From: Metridium senile
Lineage: Eukaryota > Cnidaria > Anthozoa > Actiniaria > Metridiidae
Assembly: GCA_949775045.1 (NCBI GenBank)
Contig: OX459097.1
Coordinates: 7,970,954-8,034,953 of the forward strand
Length of the DNA stretch: 64,000 bases
Reading direction: 5' to 3'
The notes beneath the pieces were generated by a model. It had not been told where the DNA came from. It did not search any database and saw only the letters and a list, made by a program, of their open reading frames with translations. Each line of letters begins with the position of its first letter. Within the stretch, counting starts at the first letter, position 1. Of this stretch, positions 11,701-22,214 are shown piece by piece. A program made the translations under genes and the position numbers.

Positions 11701-14700
11701 AATTTTATCCCATTTAACTTTGTTCTATAAAAAAATGAATTATAAAAGCATACCATATACCTGTACATACAATGTAAACAATCAATCTAGTAAAGGTTTT
11801 TCAGGTAGGCAGTCATTTTGATGTGTGTGAAAAAAGATAATGTAAGATTATACAAATGAGTATGAAACACAAGCTTATTTGGTTCTGTGCATGTCATGTT
11901 TGTCATGGTGGAATGACCCATGTGCATAATTCCTTTCTTATTTTCAAATGGCTTCAGGGTTTTTTTTGCTAAATTCTTATTGTCACAAACACACTTTTAA
12001 AAATGTTTTACTGGTAAATACAATATTATTATGTATAGCAGGTTCCCATTTAAATCTGTACTTTCCCATTTAAATCTGTACTTATGCAAATTTTGTTGAT
12101 GTGTGCTAAACACACAGATCAACCAATCAGAGAAATTCACTTCAGAAATAATATACTCTGATTGGTTGATCTGTGTGTTTAGCACACATCAACAAAATTT
12201 GCATAAGTACAGATTTAAATGGGAAAGTACAGATTTAAATAGGAACCTGTTGTATGTAAAATTACCTGCCTAAACTAGAAATGCTAAATATTGGACGTCA
12301 ATATTTATCTATGTATATAAAAAAAATATTTCATATTAATTTTATAATAAAAAACTTGAAATTGAATTAAAAATTTTGTGTTCACTTTAGTGGCATGGGA
12401 GCAGTTGTTGGAATCATAAAGTTAGGACACAAAAATCTGTTTGTTCAGGATCAAGGTGTACAATATGAAGTGTACCCTCTATGCATTCTTGATTTCTATG
12501 TCCACGAGTCAAGACAAAGAACTGGCTGTGGAAAAACTCTCTTTGAACATGTACTGAAGGTAGTGATGAATAAATAATTATAGTCATTGAGTTATATTAT
12601 ATACCTGTATACCTTATATATCTTGTGTCACATTCTTGTTGGATGACGACCACATGGAAACATGATGTTCATTTGTGGTTTTCCAATCTTGAGTCATGGC
12701 CCTACTAAAATAAACCTTAAATAAAATACCTTTACAATAAATAGGACATTTTCACAATATTTGATATTATTTTACTTTAAATATTTGCCAGAGAATATGA
12801 TATGAATATTTTGTTAGATATTTATTGAAAATAGTGGTATAAGAACAATAACGTTTCCACAGAAGAATGTAATAGGTAAAGCAATTCTTCTGAGACCGGT
12901 TGTACAAAGCCTGAATAGCGCTATCCACAGGATAAATCCCTATCCAATGGATGAAACAAATACCAATTCTATATACTGGATAACTCTTATCCAGTGGATA
13001 ACTTTATCCAGGCTTTGTACAACTGGTTCCAGACTAGTAGTTGTCTGTACAATGAGCTTTATTCCCGGGGGGGGGGGGTACTCCCTTTGTCCAAGTGGTA
13101 GGGGTGATCGGCGGAGATTTTGAAAATGACCCCTAAAAGGTACGCTCAGATACAAATAAAGCAGAGTAAAAACGACCCTTAGAACTGATTTTTGAGCCAA
13201 ATCTCTAAATGGACTCTAAAAGGTACGCACTGGAAATATTTTAACCCTAAAAGGTACGCCGATCACCCCTACCACTTGGACAAAGGGAGTACCCCGGGGC
13301 TTTATTATTGATTTATTTTAAATGTTTTTTTTATTATAATGATGATAACAATTTCATTTTTAATGCTTATTTGTTTGGGTCATTTTAGACAGAGAACATC
13401 AATGTAGAACAGCTAGCGATTGATAAACCGTCCCATAAATTCTTATCATTTTTAAAAAAGCATTATAACCTTGATAAACCAATACCTCAAGTAAGTAACA
13501 TGTATTTGATGCATTTCTCTATTGACTGATTCATGCTTTCATACACTCTCTCATCTGTTCATCCATCTATCCATTCAGTCAATATCTCATTTTTATATCA
13601 TTCTTTCATTCATCCATGGATTGACTCATGTTTTTTCCCTCATTTTGTTATTTATCCATTTAGCGAGTAAGTTCATTCATTCATTCTACCACCCAGTTAT
13701 TCATTCATTCATTCATTATACCATCCAATCATTCATTCTACCATCCACTCATTAATTAATTCATTCATTCATTCTACCATCCATCCATTTATTTATTCAT
13801 TCATTCATTTTACCATCCATTAATTCATTCTTCCATCCATCCATCTATCCATCCATTCATTCATTCATTCTACCATACAATCATTCATTCATTCTACCAT
13901 CCATTTATTTATTCATTCATTCATTCATTCATTCTACCATCCATTTATTTATTCATCCATTCATCCATTCTACCATCCATCCATTCATTCTTCCATCCAT
14001 CTATCCATCCATTCATTCATTCTCCCATCCATCCATCCATTCATTCATTTATTCTACCATACAATCATTTATTTATTGAATATTCACCTATTTATTGACT
14101 TTTATATTTGTTTTAACAAATTTGTTCATTCATTTATACATTTAGTTTACATTTCAGTCATTCATCCATTTGTTCAATTATTCATTCATTTATTCAAAAA
14201 TAACCTTCAGGAACTTGTTGATATCTTTATAGGTAAATAACTTTGTTCTTTATGCTGGATTCTTTCATGACTTACAAGGTACATGTAGTGTTAGTAAAGC
14301 TATATTTAATATTTAATCATGTGAACCTTTTGACTTGATTACATTCTGACTTAAAATATGTTTACATTTTTCTAGCGGTAGGTCTAGTTCCAAAGAGAGG
14401 TCAGCGGTTCAGTAATCCAGGTAGCACCAGTCGCCCTCCTATGCATCTTTACAAAAGACAGAATAATGGTAGGAATATAAGAATGATAGTATGCAATAAA
14501 GTTACTATGCTATCGCATCTGACCCATCTTTTTGCCATCCAATTCCATCTCATCTTGTCCCATTTATCTCACCCCATTTCATCTATTCTATTTTCTTGTC
14601 ACCTCGTCTTTACTGATCTTGTTTTATCCCGCTTTTCTTAACTCATCTCAACTCAACTTATCCCATCTCATCCTATCTCTTCTCATCATCTTATTCCATC

Positions 14701-17700
14701 TGATAACATCCCATCTAATGTCATCTAATCACATCTTATCTCGTTTCATCAATTTGTATTTCAGAAAATAATGAGCACTCTGTAACCAAGCGACAAGCTA
14801 TCAACTGTCAATCACCTGTCAATCAAGCTTCATCACAGCAATATGAACCAGAAAGTACTATACAAGTCCAGCCAATGGACACAAGCTGCTCGACAACACA
14901 CAGAAGTATAGCACCAACTAGTACCCAGGCTGCTCGGCAAGATATTAGTCTTCCACCCATCGTTACCAGGCCTCCTGGAAGACATTCTGCTTCACGGTCA
15001 CAAATTGGTTCAAGTGGATCAAGATGGATGTTAGAAAGCAGGTAAAGTTTGTGTTGGTTGGTGAACTTGGTACCTTCTGTCTTGATTTTTTTTTTGCCAT
15101 TCAACAAAATCAAACGGATATTGAAGCAATGTTGAAACCATTTGCCTGGGCCTTAAACGAAATCTGCCCTAATAGTCCGGCAGCCAAACGCTGTTTTTTG
15201 GCCTAACCGTGCAAGTGCGTCTATACAATGTTTTTTGGTGTTTTATTACTCTATGGGGTGTAGGCTTTAAGAAACCGTTTGATGCCACTCTGTTGCCTTT
15301 GGGCATCGCGAGATAATAAGCTATTATTAAAATTCATAAATTTGATGGGTTGGGCTCCCTGTGGTAAAAAGTTTAGCATCGTTTTAAAATGCTTAATTCT
15401 GGAGGTAAATTGAATTATCTTGTACTATGTGACAATGTATGCTATAGGCCTTAGGAATATGTAGAATGACACTTTTTACCTTTGCTCATCACAAGATAGT
15501 AAGCATTTTTCAATTTTCTATTCTATGCGTTGGGCTTCCTGTGGTAAAAAGCACCAAATCATTTAGAAGGGCTTTATATTCGGAAGTAATCTCAATTTCT
15601 AGCTTCCAATGTTATGTAAATTCAGCTGGAATATACTTTTGTGGGTCAGTTAAGACATGTGTACACCGTTGTGCCATGTTATGTGTATTGATGGTGTCAT
15701 AAAATAATATTCATTATATTTATTAATATCAAATTAGCACCCCTTTATACTATATATAGGTAAGGTTCTTGTTACTGTTATTTTATGCTAGCTAGATACC
15801 AAGCACAAAATTTTCTTAAACTTTTACTGACATTAACAATAAAGCACACCGGCAATCATGCATTTGCAACGTAAAACATTGCTTTAACCATTTCAAATCT
15901 ATTGACCCAATATATAGGACGTACTGGTTAAGTGTCACATAAACTCATTCAATTCCAATGTTAACCCAGAACTTAGCACACCCCTCTCTCTACCAATGAT
16001 GTCAATTAATTTTTTGGATCCAGGCCAGCTACTATCTGTACTTCTTTTCATTTTAAGCATTGTTTTTAGCTTATTTGCTCATTGAGTTAAAATTGTCTTC
16101 AGTAACAAAAACCTTAAAAATAGTATATAATGGTGCTAGTTTGACATTGAATAATAAATATTTAATATAATATGATGTCATCAATACACATAACCGGGTC
16201 TAACACTCTACACATGTCAGAACTGACCCACAAAAGTATATTCCAGCTGAATTTGCGTAACATTGGAAGCTAGAAATTGAGTTTACGTCCGAAAATTAAG
16301 CCCTTCTAAATGATTTGATGCTTTTTACCACAGGAAGCCCAACGCATAGAATAGAAAATTGAAAAATGCTTACTATCTTGTGATGAGCAAAGGTAAAAAG
16401 TGTCATTCTACATATTCCTAAGGCCTATAGCATACATTGTCACATAGTACAAGATAATTCAATTTACCTCCAGAATTAAGCATTTTAAAACGATGCTAAA
16501 CTTTTTACCACAGGGAGCCCAACCCATCAAATTTATGAATTTTAATAATAGCTTATTATCTCGCGATGCCCAAAGGCAACAGAGTGGCATCAAACGGTTT
16601 CTGAAAGCCTACACCCCATAGAGTAATAAAACACCAAAAAACATTGTATAGACGCACTTGCAAGGTACCTCAGGCTGGCTGCCGGACTATAACAACCCTG
16701 GCCATGCAGATCATAACCACCATTAGTGAATAGCTGCAATCTAAATATTGTTGTATTCTTATAGGAAACTATTTTGTTTGCTTCATTGTGATTTCCTCTT
16801 ACTTTCAGTCTCGCCGGTGGATCTACATTCCCTGATGCCTTTAATGCAGAGCGTGGTATGGCTGCCCGTGCTACTGCTTATAGTCGTTACAACTCTTCAA
16901 GAGAAAACTCTGCGCCTGTATTAAGAACAACGGCTAAAGACACACCACAAGGCAGCAAACCGGACAGTTTTGAGAGGGTTTCTAGTGGTGTACGAAAACG
17001 AAACCTTCATTTAACATCGGATGGGAACCCATTGCAGACAGAGACACTACAAACACCCGTAAACAAGTAAGAGAAATAATGATACTTATTATATGGATAA
17101 TAGTGTTTAACACTCGTATTTTCCATATTTTCACTAGTGAAGATATGAAAAAGTTATGTACCAAATATCGCCCCCTCCCCAATTTTTTTCTTTTTCGTCC
17201 ATATAATAAAAAGAACATTACACGGTGGCTTGAAGATATGAATTTTATTTTCTCGTGTTAAAAGCAACATTGCAAAACAACAATATTGTTTCCACCACTT
17301 GAAAATAAAATGCATATCTTGGCGCCACCGTGTAATATCCTCTATATATATCTCAAATCATGATAAAAGTAATAATAATAATAACGTATAAATAAAAAAA
17401 TAAATCACTTTTTTAACATCTCAATTCTTCTAGACTGGACACGTGTGCCCTACTAATGGGGGAGACTCAGACACACACTCACTACCTCTACGTTTAATTA
17501 TTTTGCACACAATTCAGCTCACATGTTCATTTTTGCGGAGGGAGAAAACCCGGATAACCCAGAGAAAAACCCTCGTGGCATAGGAGAGAAGAACACATCA
17601 AACAAACTCAATTCACATATAATCCATGCCCGAGCCGGGACTCGAACCTGGACCACAGCGGTGAAAGGCCAGCGCTCTCACCGCTAGGCCACCCATGCCA

Positions 17701-18252
17701 CCCTATGATGTTGATGTTGATGGTGGTGATGCCGGTAATGATGATGATTGTGAAAAATGATCATCCTCATGATGGTGTTAACTGACGGTGGTGGTGGTGA
17801 TTATGATGATGTGATAATGATGATGATGATGACAGTGTTGTCAAGTAATGGTACATGTAATGATGATGATAACGATGATGATGGCTGATGATTTACATGA
17901 AGACAATGATGATAATAACTGAATTTGCAATAATGGTTTTGTCAAGCAATCGTCACGGTTTTTGCCTCAACCAATCAGAATGCATGGTTTCTAATAGTTA
18001 TTTTATAATCACAGATCGCAACCAGTTCAGACCAATCGACCAATCGATATGAACGCAAACCAGACAACTAACAACACTGCTGTGAACCCAAGTTACTTAA
18101 ATTCGGCTGGCAACTATACTATCTCGCAAATGTACAATACATTCTATGGCAAACAGCGATCATTGGGCACTGGGTGGAATGTCTTTGGTGTTCCTACTGA
18201 TACAGGAATGTTATCATCGAGGAAGAACGTATCGAGAACATTCCCCTACTAG
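8711..18252 (+). CDS. ATAT1: Alpha-tubulin N-acetyltransferase 1 (MEC-17 family), 10 exons
   Basis: Exons: 8711-8808, 9582-9651, 11210-11301, 12391-12559, 13389-13490, 14233-14278, 14376-14468, 14765-15041, 16809-17066 and 18015-18252. They total 1,443 nt (480 residues), GT-AG with all phases matching. The enzyme transfers acetyl from acetyl-CoA to Lys40 of alpha-tubulin inside microtubules. The start [20 protein letters not shown] matches the family N-terminus. The GNAT core follows with [41 protein letters not shown] (the conserved Cys and Asp next to the acetyl-CoA loop) and [30 protein letters not shown] closes the catalytic domain near residue 185. The rest is a disordered Ser/Thr/Gln-rich tail ending with [11 protein letters not shown], a motif also found near the end of other ATAT1 proteins. 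The length is close to the vertebrate protein. It is divergent from the Dus-like gene. The stop is TAG at 18250. Confidence 0.95.
8925..9262. repeat. ATCGAT-dense tract in ATAT1 intron 1
   Basis: About 340 bp built from CAATCGAT, ATCGATTGA and GATATCAATCGA words in both orientations, with TAAATTGTCATCGA repeated four times. Many short palindromes overlap, so the tract can fold on either strand. No element ends were found. Confidence 0.8.
9300..9540. repeat. ATC/ACC trinucleotide microsatellite
   Basis: Degenerate (TCA)n and (CCA)n in ATAT1 intron 1, ending about 40 bp before exon 2. The open frames in it are low-complexity shadows. Confidence 0.85.
9660..9930. mobile_element. Inverted pair of tRNA-like SINE heads
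   Basis: The minus strand around 9785-9705 reads GGTCCTTGTGGTGTAGTG (A-box region) then GGGTTCGAGTACC (B box). The plus strand around 9832-9895 reads GGTCCTTGTGGTGTAGTG then GGGTTCAAGTCTC. The outer flanks also pair (ATACATGAGAAAATATCA against TGATATTTTTCTTGTGTAT). So two tRNA-like modules sit head to head inside a roughly 270-bp inverted repeat. A similar ATACATGAGAAAAATATCA hairpin occurs at 57.78 kb. Confidence 0.6.
9946..11135. mobile_element. Non-autonomous DNA element with long inverted arms, about 1.2 kb
   Basis: The outer ends share GAGGACTGGGTACTAGTTT with the MITE at 7387. Further in, GGAAAGGGAAAGGAGAGCCT, GCTAGCAAACCCCACTTTTT and CGTGTACC near 10190-10245 recur in reverse complement near 10850-10925, giving arms of about 290 bp. 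The unique centre (10250-10840) has one short plus-strand frame at 10351-10542. Its [12 protein letters not shown] loosely resembles the strand before Walker A in RecQ-type helicases, but the GKS is absent, so this is at most a remnant. Located in ATAT1 intron 2. Confidence 0.7.
12031..12257. mobile_element. Palindromic MITE with nested direct repeat
   Basis: The arms of about 95 bp are almost perfectly complementary. They contain two copies of CCCATTTAAATCTGTACTT, then TTGTTGATGTGTGCTAAACA and GATCAACCAATCAGAG, with a loop of about 30 bp. It sits in ATAT1 intron 3 just upstream of exon 4 (12391). RNA across it would form a long stem. Confidence 0.85.
12892..13033. mobile_element. Short MITE, TTGTACAAAGCCTG/CAGGCTTTGTACAA type
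   Basis: 142-bp inverted repeat. The ends are GACCGGTTGTACAAAGCCTG and its imperfect complement, with inner TATCCACAGGATAA and TTATCCAGTGGATAA arms. A diverged second copy is at 31965-32105. Confidence 0.8.
13064..13298. mobile_element. C/G-tract MITE with 8-bp target duplication
   Basis: The ends are CCCGGGGGGGGTACTCCC and its complement; the arms include TTTGTCCAAGTGGTAGGGGT. The interior repeats CCCTAAAAGGTACG. GCTTTATT is present on both sides (13056-13063 and 13299-13306), a clean 8-bp target-site duplication. Related copies are at 32745-33035, 55375-55680 (degraded) and 60961-61296. Eight-base duplications are typical of hAT elements, though the ends are unusual. Confidence 0.85.
13550..14205. 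repeat. ATTC/ATCC tetranucleotide array
   Basis: About 650 bp of degenerate (ATTC)n, (CATC)n and TACC interruptions filling ATAT1 intron 5 (13491-14232). Confidence 0.9.
14510..14755. repeat. CATCT/TCATC degenerate pentamer tract
   Basis: Most of ATAT1 intron 7 is a decayed (CATCT)n pyrimidine-rich array leading into the 3' splice site of exon 8. It may serve as a long polypyrimidine tract. Confidence 0.7.
15175..16687. mobile_element. 1.5-kb non-autonomous DNA transposon with roughly 500-bp inverted arms
   Basis: The left end GTCCGGCAGCCA and right end TGGCTGCCGGAC are each flanked by TA. The arms (about 15175-15680 and 16195-16687) are nearly complementary throughout, e.g. GACGCACTTGCA/TGCAAGTGCGTC, TTTGGGCATCGCGAGATAAT and GGGTTGGGCTCCCTGTGG. 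They contain an internal echo of the word GGGCT(C/T)CCTGTGGTAAAAAG. The spacer of about 510 bp has no ORF. It fills most of ATAT1 intron 8. A TA duplication would fit a Tc1/mariner-type insertion, but two bases are weak evidence. Confidence 0.82.
17085..17340. repeat. Dispersed repeat (TTATTATATGGATAATAGTG family), copy 1
   Basis: Shares with 30498-30724 the words TTATTATATGGATAATAGTG, CACTCGTATTTTCCATATTT, GTCCATATAATAAAAAGAAC and GTAATATCCTCTATATAT. Short inverted parts (GATATGAA.. and ACACGGTGGC/GCCACCGTGT) make it hairpin-like. Located in ATAT1 intron 9. Confidence 0.75.
17405..17700 (-). mobile_element. tRNA-derived SINE, family 1
   Basis: Reading the minus strand from 17697, GGTGGCCTAGCGGTGAGAGC is an A-box region and GGTTCGAGTCCCGG a B box, in a tRNA-like head that ends near 17627. 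The body (CCTCGTGGCATAGGAGAGAA, CAGAGAAAAACCC) and a tail with ATTTTGCACACAA and CACTACCTCTACG follow. The tail also occurs at 44863-44985, giving a second, truncated copy. The head resembles tRNA-Glu in its CTTTCAC loop, but the anticodon stem is mispaired, so it is not a working tRNA. Confidence 0.75.
17704..17895. repeat. GAT/GGT trinucleotide tract
   Basis: Degenerate (GATGAT)n in ATAT1 intron 9, about 120 bp upstream of the last exon. Confidence 0.75.
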
Positions 18253-18425
18253 TGCTAAATTGAACGGCTGGCAACTATACTATCTCGCAAATGTACAACA
18301 CATTCTATGGCAAACAGCGATCATTGGGGACTGGGTGGAATGTCTTTGGTGTTCCCACTGGTACAGGAATGTTATCATCGAGAAAGAACGTATCGAGAAC
18401 ATTCCCCTACTAGTGCTAAATTAAC
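18105..18425 (+). repeat. 161-bp tandem duplication of the ATAT1 terminal coding exon
   Basis: From GGCTGGCAACTATAC (18105, repeated at 18266) the end of the coding exon is duplicated with only a few substitutions, including the family motif [11 protein letters not shown], the stop region and CTACTAGTGCTAAATT. The period of 161 is not a multiple of 3 and the first copy ends in TAG. The second copy is therefore 3' UTR, with its old reading frame still open as an unused 92-codon frame (18146-18424). Confidence 0.9.
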
Positions 18426-18465
18426 AGTACGCCATCCAAGGCCTTGAACACGGATTGAAGTACTG

Positions 18466-19854
18466 ATCAAAATGATTTCATGATACCATTTTGAGAGCAT
18501 AAACTGACATACGAGTCATCCGCCATTAAATCATCCGCCATCTTGGAAAAAAAAACACGATTACCTTGCCGTCTCTCTTCTTTGTCACTTCCCTTGGTCC
18601 TTTGCGCGCATGAGAGGAGACAACTGGGACGAGTCAGCTGTCCTTTAGATGATGCCAATAGTCCCCTTAACAGTTCCCCTTGAAAGGTAGCCGGGCCTTT
18701 GCATTGAAGAGAGACGAATAGTTGAACTTGCAATGATATAGACACGTGAATAATTATCCGGCAAGATGTTAAAATGTCTCTATCATTGCAAGCTCAACCT
18801 TCCTCTCGCTTCGATGCAAACCAGGTGATTTCGCGCGCGCTCTTCCAGCTAGTATAGGCCAATCAGAAGCATTTTTGTCGCATCGTCAACATTTCCAAAA
18901 TGGAGTCGTTCAATAGAGTTCTTTTCCGTGTTAAGCCTCTATAAATACGTCCTTAACATAACTTTACACTAAAAAATTATAGGTACCTTGTACCTGTGAA
19001 GGGGACTATAGTGATTGTGTGTTTTGGTATCGTCTATCGATATTTGAACATTTTCTTATCTTTTTCATTGTAAAAAGTAACTGTATTTTAAAGAAAAGTC
19101 ATTTTTAGAGCTGATCGTATTCAGTTTATTAAGTGTGATATAAAATATAAATAAAATATAAACAATAAGTAAATACTTTAATAAATACAACGAAATTCTA
19201 GCCCTTTTATCGCTGAGTCCTATAACAATACTAAGACAGGGAGAATAACATTCTGTGACATTTGTGCTGCCATATGTATTTTAGGCTGGTAACCTTTATG
19301 AAATTTACTGTAAGTATATAAGGCTACGCCAAATTACGCATACACTTTGTTTCATAAAGGTTGACAAAAGTAATTATCTATTTTTATTTTATTAGCTTTT
19401 TCCTTCATACGAAGGTAGGGACACCACAACAGCTTACGCCAATTACTGTGGGCCCTGTAGTATGCTGAGACCTGGCTGTTGTAGTAGTATTTTGTAGTCC
19501 GTTATATATAGGGAAACACTGTCGGTTCCCTTCCCCCTATCCAAAACCCCCTACCCCCCAAAGACTTAAGCAATGGCTGCGAGGAAAACTAGTCGATATT
19601 CAGTACTAAGTGTAAATGAGGTATTTTTATAGTCTATTGTTTTATGATAGCGAATCACCCTTCCGTGCAGCACGAGTGCTGAATTACGAGGCGTGCAGCT
19701 CAGTGTGTTCGAGTTGGAGGTATCAGTTATTTCAAAAAGAGTTGACGGAGTGAACGGCGATCGCACGACCGAAAGGAACTGTGGGTTTTTGAAATGGATT
19801 AATTATGCATCTTTTACGGCAGAAAACGAAATTACTGGACAATGTGAGCCCAAT
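18466..19854. other. ATAT1 3' flank, no gene recognised
   Basis: Contains the likely ATAT1 3' UTR and intergenic DNA. An imperfect palindrome at about 18690-18830 pairs TTGCATTGAAGAGAGACGA-like and ACTTGCAATGATA words with TCTATCATTGCAAG and TCGCTTCGATGCAAA. CCTTTATGAAA and TTTCATAAAGG flank 19289-19375. AATAAA occurs at 19150-19155, a possible but late polyadenylation signal. Short open frames show no family features. Confidence 0.5.
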
Positions 19855-20235
19855 ATATAGTAAGGAAGAGCTTAAAATTGATGAAACTGTACTTAGCAAT
19901 CCAGAAAAACACTAGGATATGTTGTATGCGTAACTGCACAACACCAGCCCCATATAGTAAAGAAGACCTTAGAAATTGATGAAACTGTGCTTAGCAATCT
20001 AAAGCAACACTATAGGATATGTTGTATGCGTAACTGCACAACGCCAGCCCTATATAGTAAAGAAGAGCTTAAAATTGATGAAACTGTGCTTAGCAATCTA
20101 AAGCAACACTATAGGATATGTTGTATGCGTAACTGCACAACACCAGCCCCATATGGTAAAGAAGACCTTAGAAATTGATGAAACTGCTTAGCAATCCAGA
20201 AAAACACTAGGACATGTTGTATGCGTAACTACAAT
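19855..20235. repeat. 99-bp tandem repeat, 4 copies
   Basis: Units start around AAATTGATGAAACTGT at 19880, 19978, 20077 and 20177, giving periods of 98-100. They contain GGATATGTTGTATGCGTAAC and TGCACAAC(A/G)CCAGCCC. The frame at 19987-20178 reads the repeat and is not a gene. Confidence 0.9.
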
Positions 20236-20407
20236 GCCTCTCGGTCGTGCAATTCACCATATTCACCGTTAACTATTTTGAAACACGTGCAAGTACTGAC
20301 GACATGGTATACACAACATGGTGTCAATTCATTCGGTTCAGTTTCATATATTTAGTCTTTGGAAATTATGATGTTTCACCTTCGACAATGACAATTTTTG
20401 AAATAGA

Positions 20408-20634
20408 TATTTACTCGAATAAGCGCCGCGGCGCTTATTAAATTTCACTGTCCCCTTCTTGATCAGAACTACGAATATTGGGGAAATAACTAAATGGGCG
20501 AGCGGTGAAATATAATTACTTTGAGCTGAAGAATATAGATTTTGGTAAAACTATATTTTCAATGCTGTACTAGAGTAACACAGAAGCGTTAAAGTACGGC
20601 GCTTATTCGGAGGCGGCGCTTATTCGAGTAAATA
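20408..20634. mobile_element. MITE with TATTTACTCGAATAAGCGCC ends
   Basis: 227 bp. The left end is TATTTACTCGAATAAGCGCC and the right end is its reverse complement; both are followed inward by GGCGC-rich sequence. No ORF. It stands upstream of the RasGAP gene. Confidence 0.85.
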
Positions 20635-20659
20635 CGGTCTACACATTATTCCTTTCTGC

Positions 20660-21640
20660 CTTGGAATATATTCTTGTTAAATCTACAATTCTCGCTTTTG
20701 AAATAGGTGCATTTCCATTTGTTTTCAGTCCTGTTTCGTCTTCCACAATGGACGTTTTTGATGACCACGATTCCTTTTCATCTTTGAATTTGGCGTTGAC
20801 AACGTTTCTGAAATAAGTGTAAACCCATCATTCCTTACTGCCTTGGAATATTGATTCTTGTTCGACAATTATCGCTATTGAAATAGGTATTTGCATGATT
20901 CGTTTTCAGTACTAGTCCTGTTTCGCCTTTCACAATGGACGTTTTAGATGACCATGATTTCTTTTCCTCTTTGAATTATGTTTTGGCGTTGACAACGTTT
21001 TTGAAATTGGTGTAAACCCATCATTCCTTACTGTCTTGGAATAATGATTCTTGTTCGACAATCATCGCTATTGAACAGTTTTTTTTTATTTACAAATATT
21101 ATTACAAATGTCAACATATAAAAAGAAAACAAAATTACAATAAATCAATAACATGGCTTAGTCTGATATGATTAATTTATTTGAATTGCTGTTATTAGTT
21201 TTTCCCATTTTTTATTATGGCTATCTATTTTATTCTTATAATATTGGGAGTAGATGATATAACTGACAACTTTATCATATTATTATATAAATATTCAATT
21301 TACAAACAAAGAGAAAAACAAAAACCACCTCTTTTAGATTGTTTTAAAAACTTATTAAAACAATATGAAAAAATAGAACGAAGAGTGGCTGCAAATAAGA
21401 ATAAAATAGATAGCCATAATAAAAAATGGGAAAAACTAATAACAGCTATTGAACAGTTGAAATAGGTGCTTTCCATGATTCATTTTCCTGTTTCGCCTTC
21501 CACAATATGAACGTTTTGAAATAGTAACCATGGTTCCTTTTCATCTTGAAATGATGTTTTGCCGTTGACAACATTTTTGAAATGGTTGTATATTGGAGAG
21601 AACTGAACGTGATTTGTACCATAACCATTGCGTGTCAGCA
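20660..21640. repeat. Tandem array of about 185-bp units, interrupted by a retroinsertion
   Basis: Three to four diverged units hold CTGTTTCG(T/C)CTT(C/T)CACAAT, ATGGACGTTTT, GTTGACAACGTTT and AAACCCATCATTCCTTACTG. Unit starts are near 20675, 20862 and 21055; the last unit continues at 21458 after the 364-bp insertion at 21081-21444. Confidence 0.8.
21081..21444 (-). mobile_element. Truncated LINE 3' end with internally inverted segment and 14-bp target duplication
   Basis: GCTATTGAACAGTT flanks the insert at 21067-21080 and 21445-21458. The insert begins with a T run on the plus strand, i.e. a poly(A) tail on the minus strand, which marks target-primed reverse transcription. The minus strand near 21236-21188 encodes a C-terminus containing KIDSHNKKWEKLITAI. 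The same coding end reappears in plus orientation at the far side (frame 21217-21465, same peptide near its end). So the two segments are inverted with about 50 bp overlap, like a twin-primed insertion. The peptide type (Lys-rich LINE tail) is inferred. Confidence 0.75.
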
Positions 21641-22214
21641 TCAGCGTTTATTAATGTCAACAATTCATTATATATGTCTCCATAGGAGGTACTTTCGTTA
21701 TTTACCACTCAAGATATATGACAACATAAATTTCACGTAAAATATAATATTATTTATTATATAACATATAGTATTTTATTTGGATTTCGCACACTGATAA
21801 AAATCGTATCACATGTGTCCGGTGTTGATACTTCTATTCATCACACGTGTCTATCATTGTTTTTAACGTTTTGAAATATCAAGTCAAACACTTGGAGATG
21901 AATTTCTTATCTCCGCGCGCCCGCATGTAATAATCTCTACATGCACAATTCATGCAAATTTCATGCGTTTGTGGTGGGTTTTTTCCCCTCATTTTCGGAC
22001 GTCCGATGATTACTGTGTTTTTCATATGGAATTCTCTATTGCTTAGATGGATGTAAAAGTACTTGCTAGGTATTAGAATTAAATTGTCAACTTCTTGAGT
22101 TTGTATACTCATGTATTTTGTATAAATTATGCATGAGCAAGTTTAACATTTTTAACACTGTATTTTTATCAACTTCTACGAAGGTAAAGTTTGAAACGTC
22201 AAGAGCACAGGGGA

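Noticed and set aside
14823..15113. 96-codon minus-strand frame
   Set aside because: Antisense shadow of ATAT1 exon 8.
17627..17697. Glu-like tRNA gene on the minus strand
   Set aside because: A and B boxes are present but the anticodon stem is mispaired and a SINE body follows.
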